Source: Clytia hemisphaerica
Lineage: Eukaryota > Cnidaria > Hydrozoa > Leptothecata > Clytiidae
Assembly: GCA_902728285.1 (NCBI GenBank)
Contig: CACVBU010000535.1
Location: 186,001-250,000 of the forward strand
DNA: 64,000 nucleotides
Reading direction: 5' to 3'
Shown here: piece after piece, positions 1 to 9,722 of the stretch
How positions within the stretch are numbered: the stretch's first letter is position 1
Layout: the number at the start of each line of letters is the position of its first letter
The notes under the pieces: model-generated
The model's input: the letters and a program-made list of their open reading frames with translations, nothing else
Told to the model about the DNA's origin: nothing
Database searches by the model: none
Translations under genes and position numbers: made by a program

Positions 1-653
1 TGAGAAAACCTTTCCAACGATATATCATATGACATGCTTTGAAGACAAAAAATCTTTTTCTTGCCTGGGAGGCATTCTGGTCTGTAAAATACACAAACAG
101 GTGTTTCAGAAGTGGGTCAGAGGCTTAAAATGTTTCTTACCCCCTAAGGTACCACTGTACCAAATGTCATGCTTTCTAGTCAAAAATGCACAATTGTATT
201 CATTTTTAGCACACTTTCCCTGGACTAGTAGTAGAAAAATATTCTTCTGTATATACAAGATGGTGCTGACCGTTACACTTTTTTGCATTCCAAATTTTTT
301 TCCCAAATTCTGTCTTTATCATCAGATTTGTAGAATTCCTACGCATAACATAAGCATATATGTCAGCCTGGAATTTTTTTCAAGTTTTATCTGTTCAAAA
401 AGGTTTGGTAGAGGTCAAGTAAAAAAAGAAATTCCACGGCAAGCTACATTCCACTGCTCACAAAATCTGAACAAATTTTTACAAAATTTCTGAAATTTCA
501 CTAAAAACTTGGCTCAGGGTGAAACATAAGCATAAACATATAATAAGCATAAGCTTTGTCTGGATGCTTTAAGAACCTAAGCATACACGAGCCTGACCAA
601 GGGGCATACGCTTGGCTATAAAAAAAACATTTAATCCATATTTTTCCATTTAG
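1..653. other. intron or intergenic sequence, no gene seen
   Basis: AT-rich sequence upstream of the exon at 654. The open frames here have low-complexity translations and no recognisable domain. Positions about 515-640 contain repeated ATAAGCAT/GCATACG words and a TATAAAAAAAACAT end that resembles the element at 25085-25375, so a degraded inverted-repeat element may lie here. The stretch just before 654 (TTTTTCCATTTAG) reads as a 3' splice site. Confidence 0.4.
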
Positions 654-816
654 AGATGAGAAGCAACGTGAACGTGAGCAGGAGATGTTATCGGACGATG
701 AATTCGACCGACTGAACGATCTCTTATCCGACGATGACGATGACGGTGACGAAGATGGAGATGAAGTCAACGATGATGATTTCATGATGGAACTAGAACA
801 AATGATCGATAGTTAA
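654..816 (+). CDS. terminal exon of an unidentified acidic-tailed protein
   Basis: The frame opens directly after a pyrimidine-rich acceptor (TTTTTCCATTTAG, ending at 653) and runs to TAA at 814-816. It encodes about 53 residues: a charged start with KQREREQE, then an Asp-rich tail containing DDDDDGDEDGD, and an end with FMMELEQMIDS. Runs of acidic residues ending in a short amphipathic helix are common at the C-termini of nuclear and chromatin- or RNA-associated proteins, but the family cannot be named from this exon alone. The rest of the gene lies to the left, outside the window. An AATAAA at 1216-1221 fits a 3' UTR of about 400 nt. The open frame on the opposite strand at 501-785 is a mirror of these Asp codons. 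Confidence 0.6.
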
Positions 817-1215
817 TCACCTCTATCATCTACAATTATCTCCATAATGTCTATGGCAGAAATTGAGCTACAAACTAGTTTTATCTCCTTAATCAAAATG
901 CATTTTCGTAACTGTTACACCGTGCTCCTAGTTTCGGAGTTCACTTGATTTGCGCTTGTGGTTGGTATCCTCTCCACAATGCCGATGACAAAGTGTGTCT
1001 CCATTACGTTATATGCACTAAAAAAGACATCGGTCTTAGCTATAGTGTCAGTGACTGTTAGGTCCTTGAAGGGCCTTCCAGTTGTTATTTCTATAACACT
1101 TTTGAAAGAGCTTTGTTATCATAATAATTGGAATTTCAAGAACTTGGTTTTCCTTTGGCAAGATAAATGGTACCAATATGTATCTATAGTTTATGGGCGA
1201 TTTGTTAACGAATTC

Positions 1216-1221
1216 AATAAA
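1216..1221 (+). terminator. poly(A) signal AATAAA
   Basis: This is a perfect AATAAA about 400 nt after the stop codon at 816, on the same strand. It is the first convincing candidate for the 3' end of that gene. Confidence 0.4.
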
Positions 1222-1839
1222 GCACAAAATATTTTCTGAGGCATTCTTTTGACTTAAAAATCTCTCAAACTGATTTGGTTGACAGATTATTTCATATGAT
1301 TTCTTTCTCCACTTTATTTGTGAAACTTGTGCAGTGCCTTCTAATATGCCAAATATAAACATATGAATAATTTCTCAATTTTTTAATTTGACCTTTATAT
1401 TAGAGTATTATCTTTATCTTTTTAGGTACAACCGATTTGTTTGTGGATAGCTTTTGTCACCTGAGTTGGATTTTTTTTGGTTTTCAGTTTGGGTGTGTTT
1501 TTACGAGTTCAAAATTTGCCTAGAAATGTCCTTGTGAAGAATTATCAAGAAATTTTTAAAATGTCAGTCTTTCTGTTTTAAAGAAACGGTCTGTTTTTTT
1601 TTTTAATTTGCTGAAAAGATGAATTTAACGATTTTTAGATTTTTTTAAATTGATGATATCTCGTAGTAGAAATTATTTTTTTGTAAATATCTTTCGGTTA
1701 GTTTGTGAGTTTTACTTAAAAGATAATCACAGATTTTGAAGTCGAAAAAATGACCTCACATGTCTATTTTATGTATCATGATACGATTCGCCAATGATAG
1801 AAAATGTGCGAAATTCACGACATTTACTTTCGCGAATTG
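1222..1839. other. intergenic, nothing recognised
   Basis: AT-rich sequence with T-runs (for example around 1595). No coding frame, RNA gene or clear repeat was recognised. Confidence 0.4.
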
Positions 1840-2040
1840 GGCTCTTCCAGAAAAAAATTGTACATGGGGGGTGGAGGATATAACAATTTTTAGTGATTTA
1901 GCCCCCGGACAGGGTGACTTTTAGCCCCCCGGACAGAGCAAATTTACACCCCGGACAAGGAATTTTGATGATTTTTTGCTACCCCGGACAATATATTGAA
2001 AGTTCCCTCTTTTGTCCTAATTCCGCTGTATTAGCCTCCA
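1840..2040 (+). mobile_element. half of a GGCTCTTCCAG-ended MITE
   Basis: It starts with GGCTCTTCCAGAAAA and a TACATGGGG motif, followed by GCCCCCGGACA-type words. The same terminus and interior occur in the complete element at 43769-44059. No right terminus was found here, so this looks like a truncated copy. Confidence 0.5.
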
Positions 2041-2329
2041 TTTCATTTCAGGACATTTTTATTCCAACCCCCCCCCCCACTTATTAAGTTTTAAGATTTT
2101 TTCCAAATACCCCCCCCCTCCTCTTATTCCAACCAAGCATATAGCATCTACTTTCATATTTTCAATCAAATTTTCGCATGTCCAATAGGTCTAGCCTAAA
2201 TTCTCAATTTTATTTCAAAAACTTAGTTTTGTCACTTTTCTATTTTTCAGTTTGAACTCTTGTCAATAAATCTTCAATTCTTCAATACAATCAATCAACT
2301 CTTGAGTTACAAACACAGCCCTTCTCTGC

Positions 2330-2610
2330 GCTAAGGCTACAATCGATGTGCTCTAAAGTAGGTTGGAAGGGTAGAGTTTTAACTCTGAGTTTTAACGCTA
2401 GACTTAAGACTTTCGACCTTAGTATCCAAAAGTTCAAAAATGTTCCAGTAGGGCTTGAAATATAGCCTAGTATAAACCAAAAAATCCCTCCCAGATCGAA
2501 ATAATCGATAAAATCAAGTTGAAGGCTTGAAATTGACATTCTCGCTCGAACTTCAATTTTCCAAAAATGGTAAATTAGCCGAAAGTGCCAATATATTATG
2601 GCACTGATTG
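2330..2610 (+). repeat. dispersed repeat family A, copy 1
   Basis: It shares ordered blocks with 46380-46660 (same strand) and, reversed, with 3460-3760. The blocks include GAGTTTTAAC, AAAAATGTTCCA, CCCTCCCA.ATCGAA and GTGCCAATATAT. Between copies only the blocks are well kept, so this is an old family. No termini or target duplication were defined. Confidence 0.55.
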
Positions 2611-2739
2611 TAGATCAGGCCTTACGGCTTTAGCGAAGTAAGCGCGAGCAAAGGGAGACCTAGACGATCTATCGTCTAAGGGAGACCATGCGGTAAACAA
2701 GAAACATAAAATATCAAAAACTAGACTGTGAAAAAGTTT

Positions 2740-2900
2740 TATGCCAGGATATCTATGTCCACAGAATGGTCGAAAAACGGTCAAATTTTTGTCAAATTTT
2801 TGCTTTTTTTTTACTTTTTGGCTTAAAATCTTGCTGGAAAGACTCACTCTTGCTTTTTTTCTTTTGCTTGACCATGAAGCCCAATTAGTGTGGTCGTGTT
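2740..2900 (-). mobile_element. fragment of the piggyBac-like MITE (copy at 45973)
   Basis: Read on the minus strand it carries CTTCATGGTCAAGCAAAA, a GCTGGAAAGA-type block and the reverse of the TTTTTGACCATTTTT block. These are in the same order as inside the complete TTAA-flanked element at 45973-46284. The ends are not preserved. Confidence 0.5.
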
Positions 2901-3221
2901 ACAAAAGTACAGGCTGTTTGTAGGAAAAAAATAATATATAGCTGAAACTTTCTCCAGACCTTCTCTATAGGATGCTTATGCCTCAGGAAAAAATCTCCTA
3001 AAATCCCACTGGTGGAACATCCCTTTTTTGGGCAATTTCTTTTTTCCCCAGGCAAAACCCTAAGGTCAAAAATTTTTGAAAATTTCAAACTCTTTTTGAG
3101 ACAACATCATGTATACCATTCGAAAGCTCTCAAAAATATAGAAGACTTTTAGACGGGTATAGCCGATTTCATTACCTAACTCGAGATAATTCACGCAGAA
3201 GATGCAATTTTTGGTCAATTT

Positions 3222-3276
3222 TAGACCAACCTTCTACTCAGAATCATGTTCGAACTCGACTTTCCGGACAACCTGT
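3222..3276 (+). mobile_element. 3' fragment of a mariner-like MITE
   Basis: ACCTTCTACTCAGAATCATG and the following TTCGAACTCGA...CGGACA.CCTGTA match the right half of the complete 162-bp element at 35434-35595. The left half is missing. Confidence 0.6.
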
Positions 3277-3459
3277 AGACTCTGCAGCATGAACTTCTAC
3301 GGTGTAGGGAATGTTTAGATACATATTTTTATTACGTAATCAAATTTCAACCAATGAAAAAGCTTAGGAAAAATCAAGTTTAACTAAAATGTGTTTATTG
3401 TAATTTTTAATCTTAATCGATTCTCTAGATAACTAATCTCATAACCGATCACCATTGCT

Positions 3460-3760
3460 ACAATCCGGGCCAAAATATATTGAGAATTTAGCTTATTTCC
3501 TCGTTTTTCAAACTTTGGAATTCGGGCGAGAAAGTCGTTTTTGGGCTAATTGATAAATTTATTCGAGTATTTCGATTTGGGTGGGGTTAATTGACTTCCA
3601 GGCTATATTCTGAGCCCTGTTGGACCATTCTGGGACTTTCGGATCCTCAGATTCTAAGGTCCTAAGTCTTAAGTCTAATGTTAAAACTCAAAGTTAAAAC
3701 TCTATTCGTCTAACCTAATTTAGAGCGCTTCCAAAATACTTGTGGTTATAAGATTTCGTG
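3460..3760 (-). repeat. dispersed repeat family A, copy 2 (inverted)
   Basis: The blocks of the 2330 and 46380 copies appear here in reverse complement, including TTAAAACTCAAAGTTAAAAC, CCTAAGTCTTAAGTCT and ATTTCGATTTGGG. It lies 0.85 kb from copy 1 in inverted orientation. Confidence 0.5.
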
Positions 3761-4954
3761 GGAATTTCCCTTTTGTCTCAAATATTATGGCCAGGATTGT
3801 AGGGCATATGAGGATCTGAAAAGTTTATTCAGCGGAATTTTACAAAACCGCGTTCGTCGGGGTCTGGGAAAAACTATGACACGTGACCAGATACCGGTAT
3901 CCGATTGGCCCGCAGTTTTCAAGATTTATTTATCATTTTATAGGAAACAATTTTTTGTAAGAACTAAGTAGCAAAAACCTGTATCTTTTGAAATATTGAA
4001 TATTTTCCAAGAATTTTTTCAGATGATAACAGGCAATTGTACATGGAACAATCTGAATCTTCACCTGTCAAAAATACTAACTTTTTTGCTGCTGGAATGC
4101 CCTTTGAGCACCTGAACATATCATGGCTACAAAATCATAAACAGTATCATTTAATTTGGAGTCTTTAAACCTTTTCAAGCCAAAAAATACTTTCCAGAAC
4201 TTAGAGTTGGTATTTGTTTATTTTCCAAATTTATTATTAAACAGTTCTCATGAAAGGTTTTTGAAGTCTGATTGCAAAAAGTATGCAACCCAAAAAACTG
4301 ATCATCGAAACCGCTTAAAAAAGCTCAACAAACATAAAATTTCACCAATATTCTATCCAAATAGAGTATCCAAATATCCAAAAATACATATAGAGCCTAA
4401 ACTAGTCAATCTCTTGGTGTTTAAATCAATTTTTTGTCGGTTGAATGTCTGACAGACATTTCGCACACATTAAGTTATAATTATTCTGATAAAATGCTTC
4501 ATTCCTCCTAATAATCAAGCAGATAGCAAGAGAAAAGTAATCATTACATAATTTGGAAATTTGTAATAATTTACTTGGTGTTTGAGCCTTCATCTTGTAC
4601 AAAAATGAGAAAACATCCAAGCAAAATCAGTATACAGTACAGTCAAGTATCAATATTTGAGGTATTACGAAAATCGCTACTTTTTGCCGTAATCGCTTTC
4701 GTTTTTAACATAAGGTCTTAGCAACGGGTACCCCGAGCATAGTTACGGGGCATTGAGAAAAAATCCTGACATAGAATTTCAAAAAGATTCACGCTATCAT
4801 ATTCTACATTACAAAATACACCTGTTTTATGTTGGGTTTATTTCTCGGTGTTTTGTAGGCTTAATTATCGTCATGCAAAGTAAATAAAACCCCCTGGAAT
4901 TCTTTAGGTTTTGATGAGCAAAATACTTACATACTATTGTTTACTTTTCAGGTA
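3761..4954. other. intergenic, nothing recognised
   Basis: AT-rich. The open frames at 4156-4452 (+) and 4426-4620 (-) have no recognisable domain, no good start context and lysine/asparagine-rich translations typical of chance frames in such sequence. Confidence 0.35.
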
Positions 4955-5541
4955 TTCATCCAATCAGAATTCACGCTCAGAAACTTTCAACCAATCAAAA
5001 TTCAACCGTGACGCGGGAAATGATCCAATCAGAATCCCGAAGCTAAAGACTTACAGCCAATCATAATTTGTTAGCGAGCAGTATTCATCCAATTGGAATC
5101 GCGTAACACGAAAGCGAAAGTGAAAGTAAAGGCGGAAATATATTCTTTTTTCGACATGATTTGCATATATTAGAACAGAAAGAAACGCCAATTTGTCAAA
5201 GATTTGTTTAAAACCACCTTATTTTTTGTTGAGTGTCGCCTAAATTTATCGAAAAAATATGCTTTTCAACATTAATCTTAAAATCTCTTTTATTGTTAAG
5301 TATCCCCAGGGCTCAACGCCGAAAGAAAAATAAGCGGGCGGAACCGCCCTCGTAGTTTAATCCCGGGATTGAAAAAACCTGGAGAAAACCTTTTCCGTAC
5401 ATATAATGTAGCTAAGGAATTTTAAAACACGGCATTTAAAGTGAAACAAGATGGCGGAGAAGTAGTGATTGGAGGTTTTTGTAATTAGACAGCATGACAA
5501 AGGTTTGTTATATTTTAGCATAACAAAGACAGACTCAGGAG
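4955..5541 (+). promoter_or_regulatory. candidate promoter: five phased CCAAT boxes, ISRE-like, octamer, YY1-like motifs
   Basis: CCAAT boxes start at 4960, 4991, 5025, 5057 and 5089 (CCAATCA four times, then CCAATTGG), spaced 31, 34, 32 and 32 bp. Three tandem GAAANN words follow at 5110-5131 (GAAAGCGAAAGTGAAAG), as in IRF-binding elements. An exact octamer ATTTGCAT lies at 5159-5166, running into ATATATTAG, and AAGATGGCGG, a YY1-type start-site motif, lies at 5448-5457. AG|GTAAGG at 5541/5542 could be a splice donor. Phased CCAAT boxes about 32 bp apart are a known pattern of NF-Y target promoters. No coding exon was identified downstream on either strand, so the target could be a non-coding 5' exon, a small RNA or a lost gene. 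Confidence 0.4.
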
Positions 5542-6345
5542 GTAAGGTAAATTGTGTTTTGACTGCTTTTAACTGTTTTCCTAATAAAGAATATCTTCAA
5601 ACTTGACTTCACTGGTATACAATCAATACAACTTTCAAAACAGTCTTTCAAAGCTTTTAGGTCAATAAGTATGAGCAGCCACGTCTGTGGGTGTATGTCA
5701 GAGCTACACTAAAATGAATAAACAACATTTGAAACATTGAATTTTCCTTCTTAAGTCTCAAAATCCATAAAAAAATCTAAACATTGACCAAGAGCCAAAA
5801 CGTGAATTTCAGGCGCCATCTTGGATTTGGTTCGGAGCAAGAAAGCCACGGTCGCAGTAGAATCGGTTTTGTTTAGCCCACGCATCCAAAGACGGCCCGA
5901 GCAAATCGATAGATTTTATGCGAATGCCGCGATTGAATCGTGAAAAGTACTCTGAAATTTCAGAGTGTCGGCCATCAAAGAAAACCCGAGAACCTTCGCA
6001 GGTCTTTTTGCAGAACCATTCCCTTAGAGCGCATGCGTATAAAATATATATGAAATAATCAAAAAATGACAAAAATAAAGAGATTAAATTCATGATATGC
6101 GTAAAGAAGACTGTGTAGTATTACATTTGACTCTCACTAACTCGATTTTCAAGGAATAAGAAGAAAGCGTATCGTTTAGTAGAATGTCGAATTAGAGAGT
6201 GTCAACTGTAACTGTCATTCCACTAAGGGTGTTCGAAAGTAAACAATCTAACCACATGTGTGATGTGAAGAATTTACGTATGTTTTCGCTTTTTTTTGTA
6301 GTCCTTTAAAACGATATTCTTTACTAATACCCTGTATGTGGCAAA
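5542..6345. other. intergenic with a short dispersed repeat
   Basis: No gene recognised. Positions 6010-6110 (…ATGAAATAATCAA… ATTAAATTCATGA… GCGTAAA…) are repeated on the same strand at 16350-16440. A second YY1-like motif, in reverse (CGCCATCTTGG), lies at about 5814. The minus-strand open frame at 5809-6093 has no recognisable domain. Confidence 0.35.
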
Positions 6346-6632
6346 CCCGGGGGGGCACTCGATCTGAAAACGACCATACGTTCGGCCCAAAATTTGGCTT
6401 CTAAAATCGGACCCTTACAGTGCAGTGAATTTCCATGAAAAATCATACCCTTACAGTACACTTTTTCAAAATTTCAAAATTTTTTATCACAATTTCCTAC
6501 CCTTACAGTGCAGTTCAGTGCAGTTTTGTAATTTCCTACCCTTACAGTGCACTAGCTGAACTATGAAAAACCTACCCTTAAGGGCCGAACGTCTGGTAGG
6601 TCACTTACCTTGAGTGCCCCCCCCCTCCCGGG
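6346..6632 (+). mobile_element. hAT-like MITE, G/C-run termini, 8-bp TSD
   Basis: The left end is CCCGGGGGGGCACTCGA and the right end its inverted form, TTGAGTGCCCCCCCC. GTGGCAAA flanks it directly on both sides (6338-6345 and 6633-6640), an 8-bp target-site duplication as made by hAT transposases. The interior repeats the word CCCTTACAGTGCA several times and has no coding capacity. A closely similar copy lies at 52091-52471. Confidence 0.8.
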
Positions 6633-6646
6633 GTGGCAAATAATGG

Positions 6647-6842
6647 GCCTTTTCATAAATTACGTCACTAGCAACGCCTACCTCGTCTTTAAGATTTTGC
6701 TATGGTCATCAATTCCCAGAGGAGCTCATAAGAAGTTAACACTATTCAAAAAGTAACACTTGAAGACTCAAGGAATTGAATCACCTTGTAATGGTTTCAA
6801 ATCGAGGCATTCGTTGCACTCAAAATAATTTATGAAAAGGTC
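6647..6842. mobile_element. inverted-repeat element, CCTTTTCATAAATTA ends
   Basis: CCTTTTCATAAATTACGTCA at the left is mirrored by AATAATTTATGAAAAGG at the right. The inner blocks CCTCGTCTTTAAGA and TTTCAAATCGAGG also mirror each other. The family recurs at 54987-55645, where it has been split by another element. It sits directly next to the hAT-like element. Confidence 0.6.
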
Positions 6843-6869
6843 TACTGTCTTTAAATTAGGGTAAAAGGA

Positions 6870-7065
6870 TCATGCATTCGGGGGAGAAGGATCCAGGGGG
6901 AGGGTACTGGCCTTGACGGGGACGTGCCGCTGGAGATGGACTCTGTCAGATAAGAATATCTGTTAAATTTGGGACCCTATCAGAAAGAATAATTTTTCCA
7001 TCCAGAAAATTGTCAAATATTATCAAAAGTCGACCCTGTCAGATTGCGTAGAAATGCACAGGTGA
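6870..7065 (+). mobile_element. remnant of a G-run MITE family
   Basis: It begins in a GGGGGAGAAGG / GACGGGGACGTGCCGCTGG block and contains CCAGAAAATTGTCAAA and CGACCCTGTCAGAT. Related blocks occur at 16680-16860 and 23564-23843. No intact terminal repeat was defined here. Confidence 0.45.
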
Positions 7066-7084
7066 CGTCTAGTATAGGTCGGAC

Positions 7085-7290
7085 GATTTTTGGTCTAACT
7101 CGTAGGAATTGGATTGGGTTTCATGGTCAAGCAAAACAAAATGAAAAGTGAGTCTTTCCAGCGAAAATTGAAGCCAAGAAGTAAAAAAAATACAAACATT
7201 TGACAAAAATTTACTTTTTTAAGATCATTTTTGGTCAACGAGTGATCCTAGAACCTCCAAAACTGGCCCTGCATTACTGGATTCTCTCCT
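7085..7290 (+). mobile_element. piggyBac-like MITE, internal copy
   Basis: It contains TTGGTCTAACTCGTAGGAAT, TTCATGGTCAAGCAAAA, GGTCAACGAGT and AACCTCCAAAACTGGCCCTG, in the same order as the complete element at 45973-46284. The TTAA-flanked ends are not recognisable. Confidence 0.55.
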
Positions 7291-7842
7291 CTAGCGAATT
7301 AGTTTGAAGTTTTACTGCTAGGAACCTTTCTATCATTCAGACAGGTCCGCGCAGCGGACTTTACTACCGCCCAAACTAACCTTCCTAAAAGAAAGAAGAG
7401 ACTCTAAGCTATTCAACGAACTATAAACGAGCTTCTAACTCCTTCTAGATACGGAGATATAAGCCTTTAAAGTAGTAATTCTTTAAAAAACTTAAAATAC
7501 TTTGAAAAGCTATAATGTATAAGGCGCAAGTTTCAATATATATTATATAGTGGCTCCTTTTGGTATAGCCGTAGATAAATGGAGATGACTTAATCGCCGA
7601 ATAATGGAAAAGTTTCTTTTTGACATTATTGTACTGTAAATTCTCAATAAATTTCCTGATGATTACATAAAATTGAGTATAAGTGAGCTGTCCTCACGAG
7701 TCATTCGAGTAAATTTACTATACACAAGCAGCTCTGTGCAGCCAGTACTATTTTGTAGAGTCAGATATTCTCAGTGATTTCCCTATCTTAGGATAATGAA
7801 TGACGTCCTTTATTAGAAGGAGTATCTCTCTAATTTTTCCAG
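7291..7842. other. 3' flank of the Mab-21-like gene
   Basis: No gene seen. On the minus strand an AATAAA (plus-strand TTTATT at 7809-7814) lies about 30 nt after the stop of the Mab-21-like gene and is its probable poly(A) signal. Confidence 0.45.
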
Positions 7843-9469
7843 CTAATTTACATCTGCAATTTTACCAAGGATATTTTGAACCATGCCATTACTCAGAAAT
7901 GTTTCAATGTTTGTTCGTTCACCTAATTTATCTGAGAGGGCACCTTGAATTTTAAGAAGTTGTGCAAAAGTCTTAGACAGTTGACCCAACTTTCGAAGCT
8001 TTTCTGTTACCACTTCAATATCCTGAACGCTTGGAATATAATCTTCAATATTTGCAAGGATCTCATTTATTCTTTGCTCCAATTTGTGCTTCACTTCTCT
8101 TGGCATCGTATCCACAATATTAATGGTTGTCATAAGATAATACGGTGCATCACCACTAGTGATCATAGCATTCAATCTCCCGAACAATATTTTCAGAGCT
8201 TCAACGATGTTTTTCTGTAAACTATCCGTATTGTCATGCAAGACCCAAAACATGACATTCTTACCTAGAAAAGATGAAATCGTCGAATCTCCAGGCTTAT
8301 TCAGTACTTTTATGTGTTTATAAAACATAGATTTGAAGATGAAGTAAACCAACTTTTCATTGGTTGATCGCTGTTGACAAAGCGATTTTTCAATTTGTGT
8401 AAAAGAAACTCGAATGGCACAGCTATCATCTCGGTGAGACTTGGTCAGCAGCAAGCAAGCTTCCGTATTGAGACCCTTTAATACACCCATTTCCGTCCAT
8501 CTTCTTTCAAAACTCTCCACCTGGTCTTTAGTATAATCCGACCATTTTTTACCTTTCATTACGATAACAGTGTCGTAAGAAAATCGCCCTAGAAGCTTCT
8601 CTTTTAATTTGATATCCAAGGTTGTCTCCATTGATGATTTGGTTTGTTCGTGGTTTGTGCGTGGATCAGCAATGTTGATATCATTAAATGCTGTCAATGC
8701 CTCCAAAATAGGTGTAGTAAAATTTACCCACTCCATTAGCAATGACAGAAAAAGACCCTGAAAAAGACCCAAACAATTTCACACCTTCTGCAATAGACTG
8801 TACAGTAGTCAGTAGTTGCAGCTTCTTCTCAGCAGCCTCGCTGACCTCCTCCAAAGTTTCATGAAGAGATTCAACAGCACGGGTTCCATCAGCAAATTCT
8901 TCCAATACATCTTTCACTTTAATAGAATCTATAAAGCACTTTGCATTCTTTGTGGAGCAAAAAATCTCATCAAATGTATTTGCTTTATAATATTGAAGCT
9001 TTTCTCTTCGATCTGATAAACCTTCAAAATCTAAAGCGTTCTGCAAGCATGATTTCAATTTCTTGGTGATGGAATCTGTGTTACCATTAGCCTCTATGGT
9101 CACATATCCTGGTTTTCCTTTAATGTCATTGATTTCGAAACCTTGTAGCTCTTCATCACTGAAATTCAGCACCAGATCCATATCTGTTTCAAACTCAAAA
9201 TTGATTTCATCCTCAAAATCTTCACACGGATAAAAGAATCTTGGAAGCATGCATCCTTCAGCTGAGCTACCTGCCACATCGACTTTTTCGCTAAATTCTT
9301 TAAGATCACCATTAACATCGTATAGATGGATTGCAACCATTTGGATCGCCTCTACAATGATGCCATCCATTTTCATGAGTCTTTCAAATAATTTTATCCG
9401 ATTCATCTTTTCCATATTTTTTGCTTTAATGTTTTGTTTTTCTAATAAAATAATATATTTTTTGTTCAT
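7843..9469 (-). CDS. Mab-21/cGAS-like nucleotidyltransferase-fold protein
   Basis: Exon 1 is 9469-8728 and exon 2 is 8690-7843, giving 529 residues. The family signatures are in order. The nucleotidyltransferase helix motif GSSAEG is at residues 67-72 and the acidic pair D96-M-D98 on the next strand. A probable third acid, D273, lies in TLDIKL. The helical half opens with RVSFTQIEKSL (about 341-351) and NEKLVYFIFKS, matching the Mab-21 family's SFS..E..L and NEK blocks. Known members bind nucleotides or, as cGAS-like receptors, make cyclic dinucleotides on sensing nucleic acid. Whether this one is catalytic is unproven. A charged helical stretch (about 170-245) separates the second and third acids. 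The two frames join only if the 37 nt at 8691-8727 are spliced (GTAAAT...TTGACAG, phase 1). The alternative is a frameshifted pseudogene. The splice is favoured because both sites are good consensus and another 44-nt intron occurs in this window. The start ATG at 9469 is the first in frame. Confidence 0.75.
8691..8727 (-). other. probable 37-nt mini-intron
   Basis: On the minus strand this stretch starts GTAAAT and ends GACAG. Removing it changes frame by one and fuses the two open halves of the Mab-21-like gene. If it is not spliced, a stop follows 12 codons into it and the protein loses its C-terminal half. Confidence 0.55.
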
Positions 9470-9484
9470 AATTGTAATTGCAAA

Positions 9485-9722
9485 GCGACCGTAGAATTAG
9501 GGTAGAGCACCCAGCTACGGCAACGACGCTCAAGGTTGTGGGTTCGACCCCCCAGCCGAATTATACCAAAGATTCCTAAAATGGTACTTTATGCCTCTCT
9601 GCTTGATGCTCGTCAACTAAAGAGACGGATCAAGGGTGAGTGAAGCAATCCAGAGAAAGGAGTGGCGCCTTTTTCTACCTTTAGATCGACGGTAGAGAAA
9701 AGAGAGCATATGAGTCGCAAGT
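9485..9722 (+). mobile_element. tRNA-derived SINE, copy 1
   Basis: The tRNA-like head starts GCGACCGTAG. It has an A-box region TAGGGTAGAGCA and a B box GGTTCGACCCC at 9541-9551. After it comes a body with ACCAAAGATTCC, AAAATGGTACTT, GGATCAAGGGT and GAGTGGCGCC. The same head and body in the same order make up the copy at 27128-27375, which shows this is a transposed unit and not a tRNA gene. Confidence 0.8.

Noticed and set aside
501..785. Ser-rich open frame on the minus strand
   Set aside because: It is the antisense of the Asp-rich exon at 654-816.
4955..5170. Histone H2B or U-snRNA gene, suggested by octamer and CCAAT boxes
   Set aside because: No histone reading frame and no recognisable U1, U2 or U6 sequence downstream.
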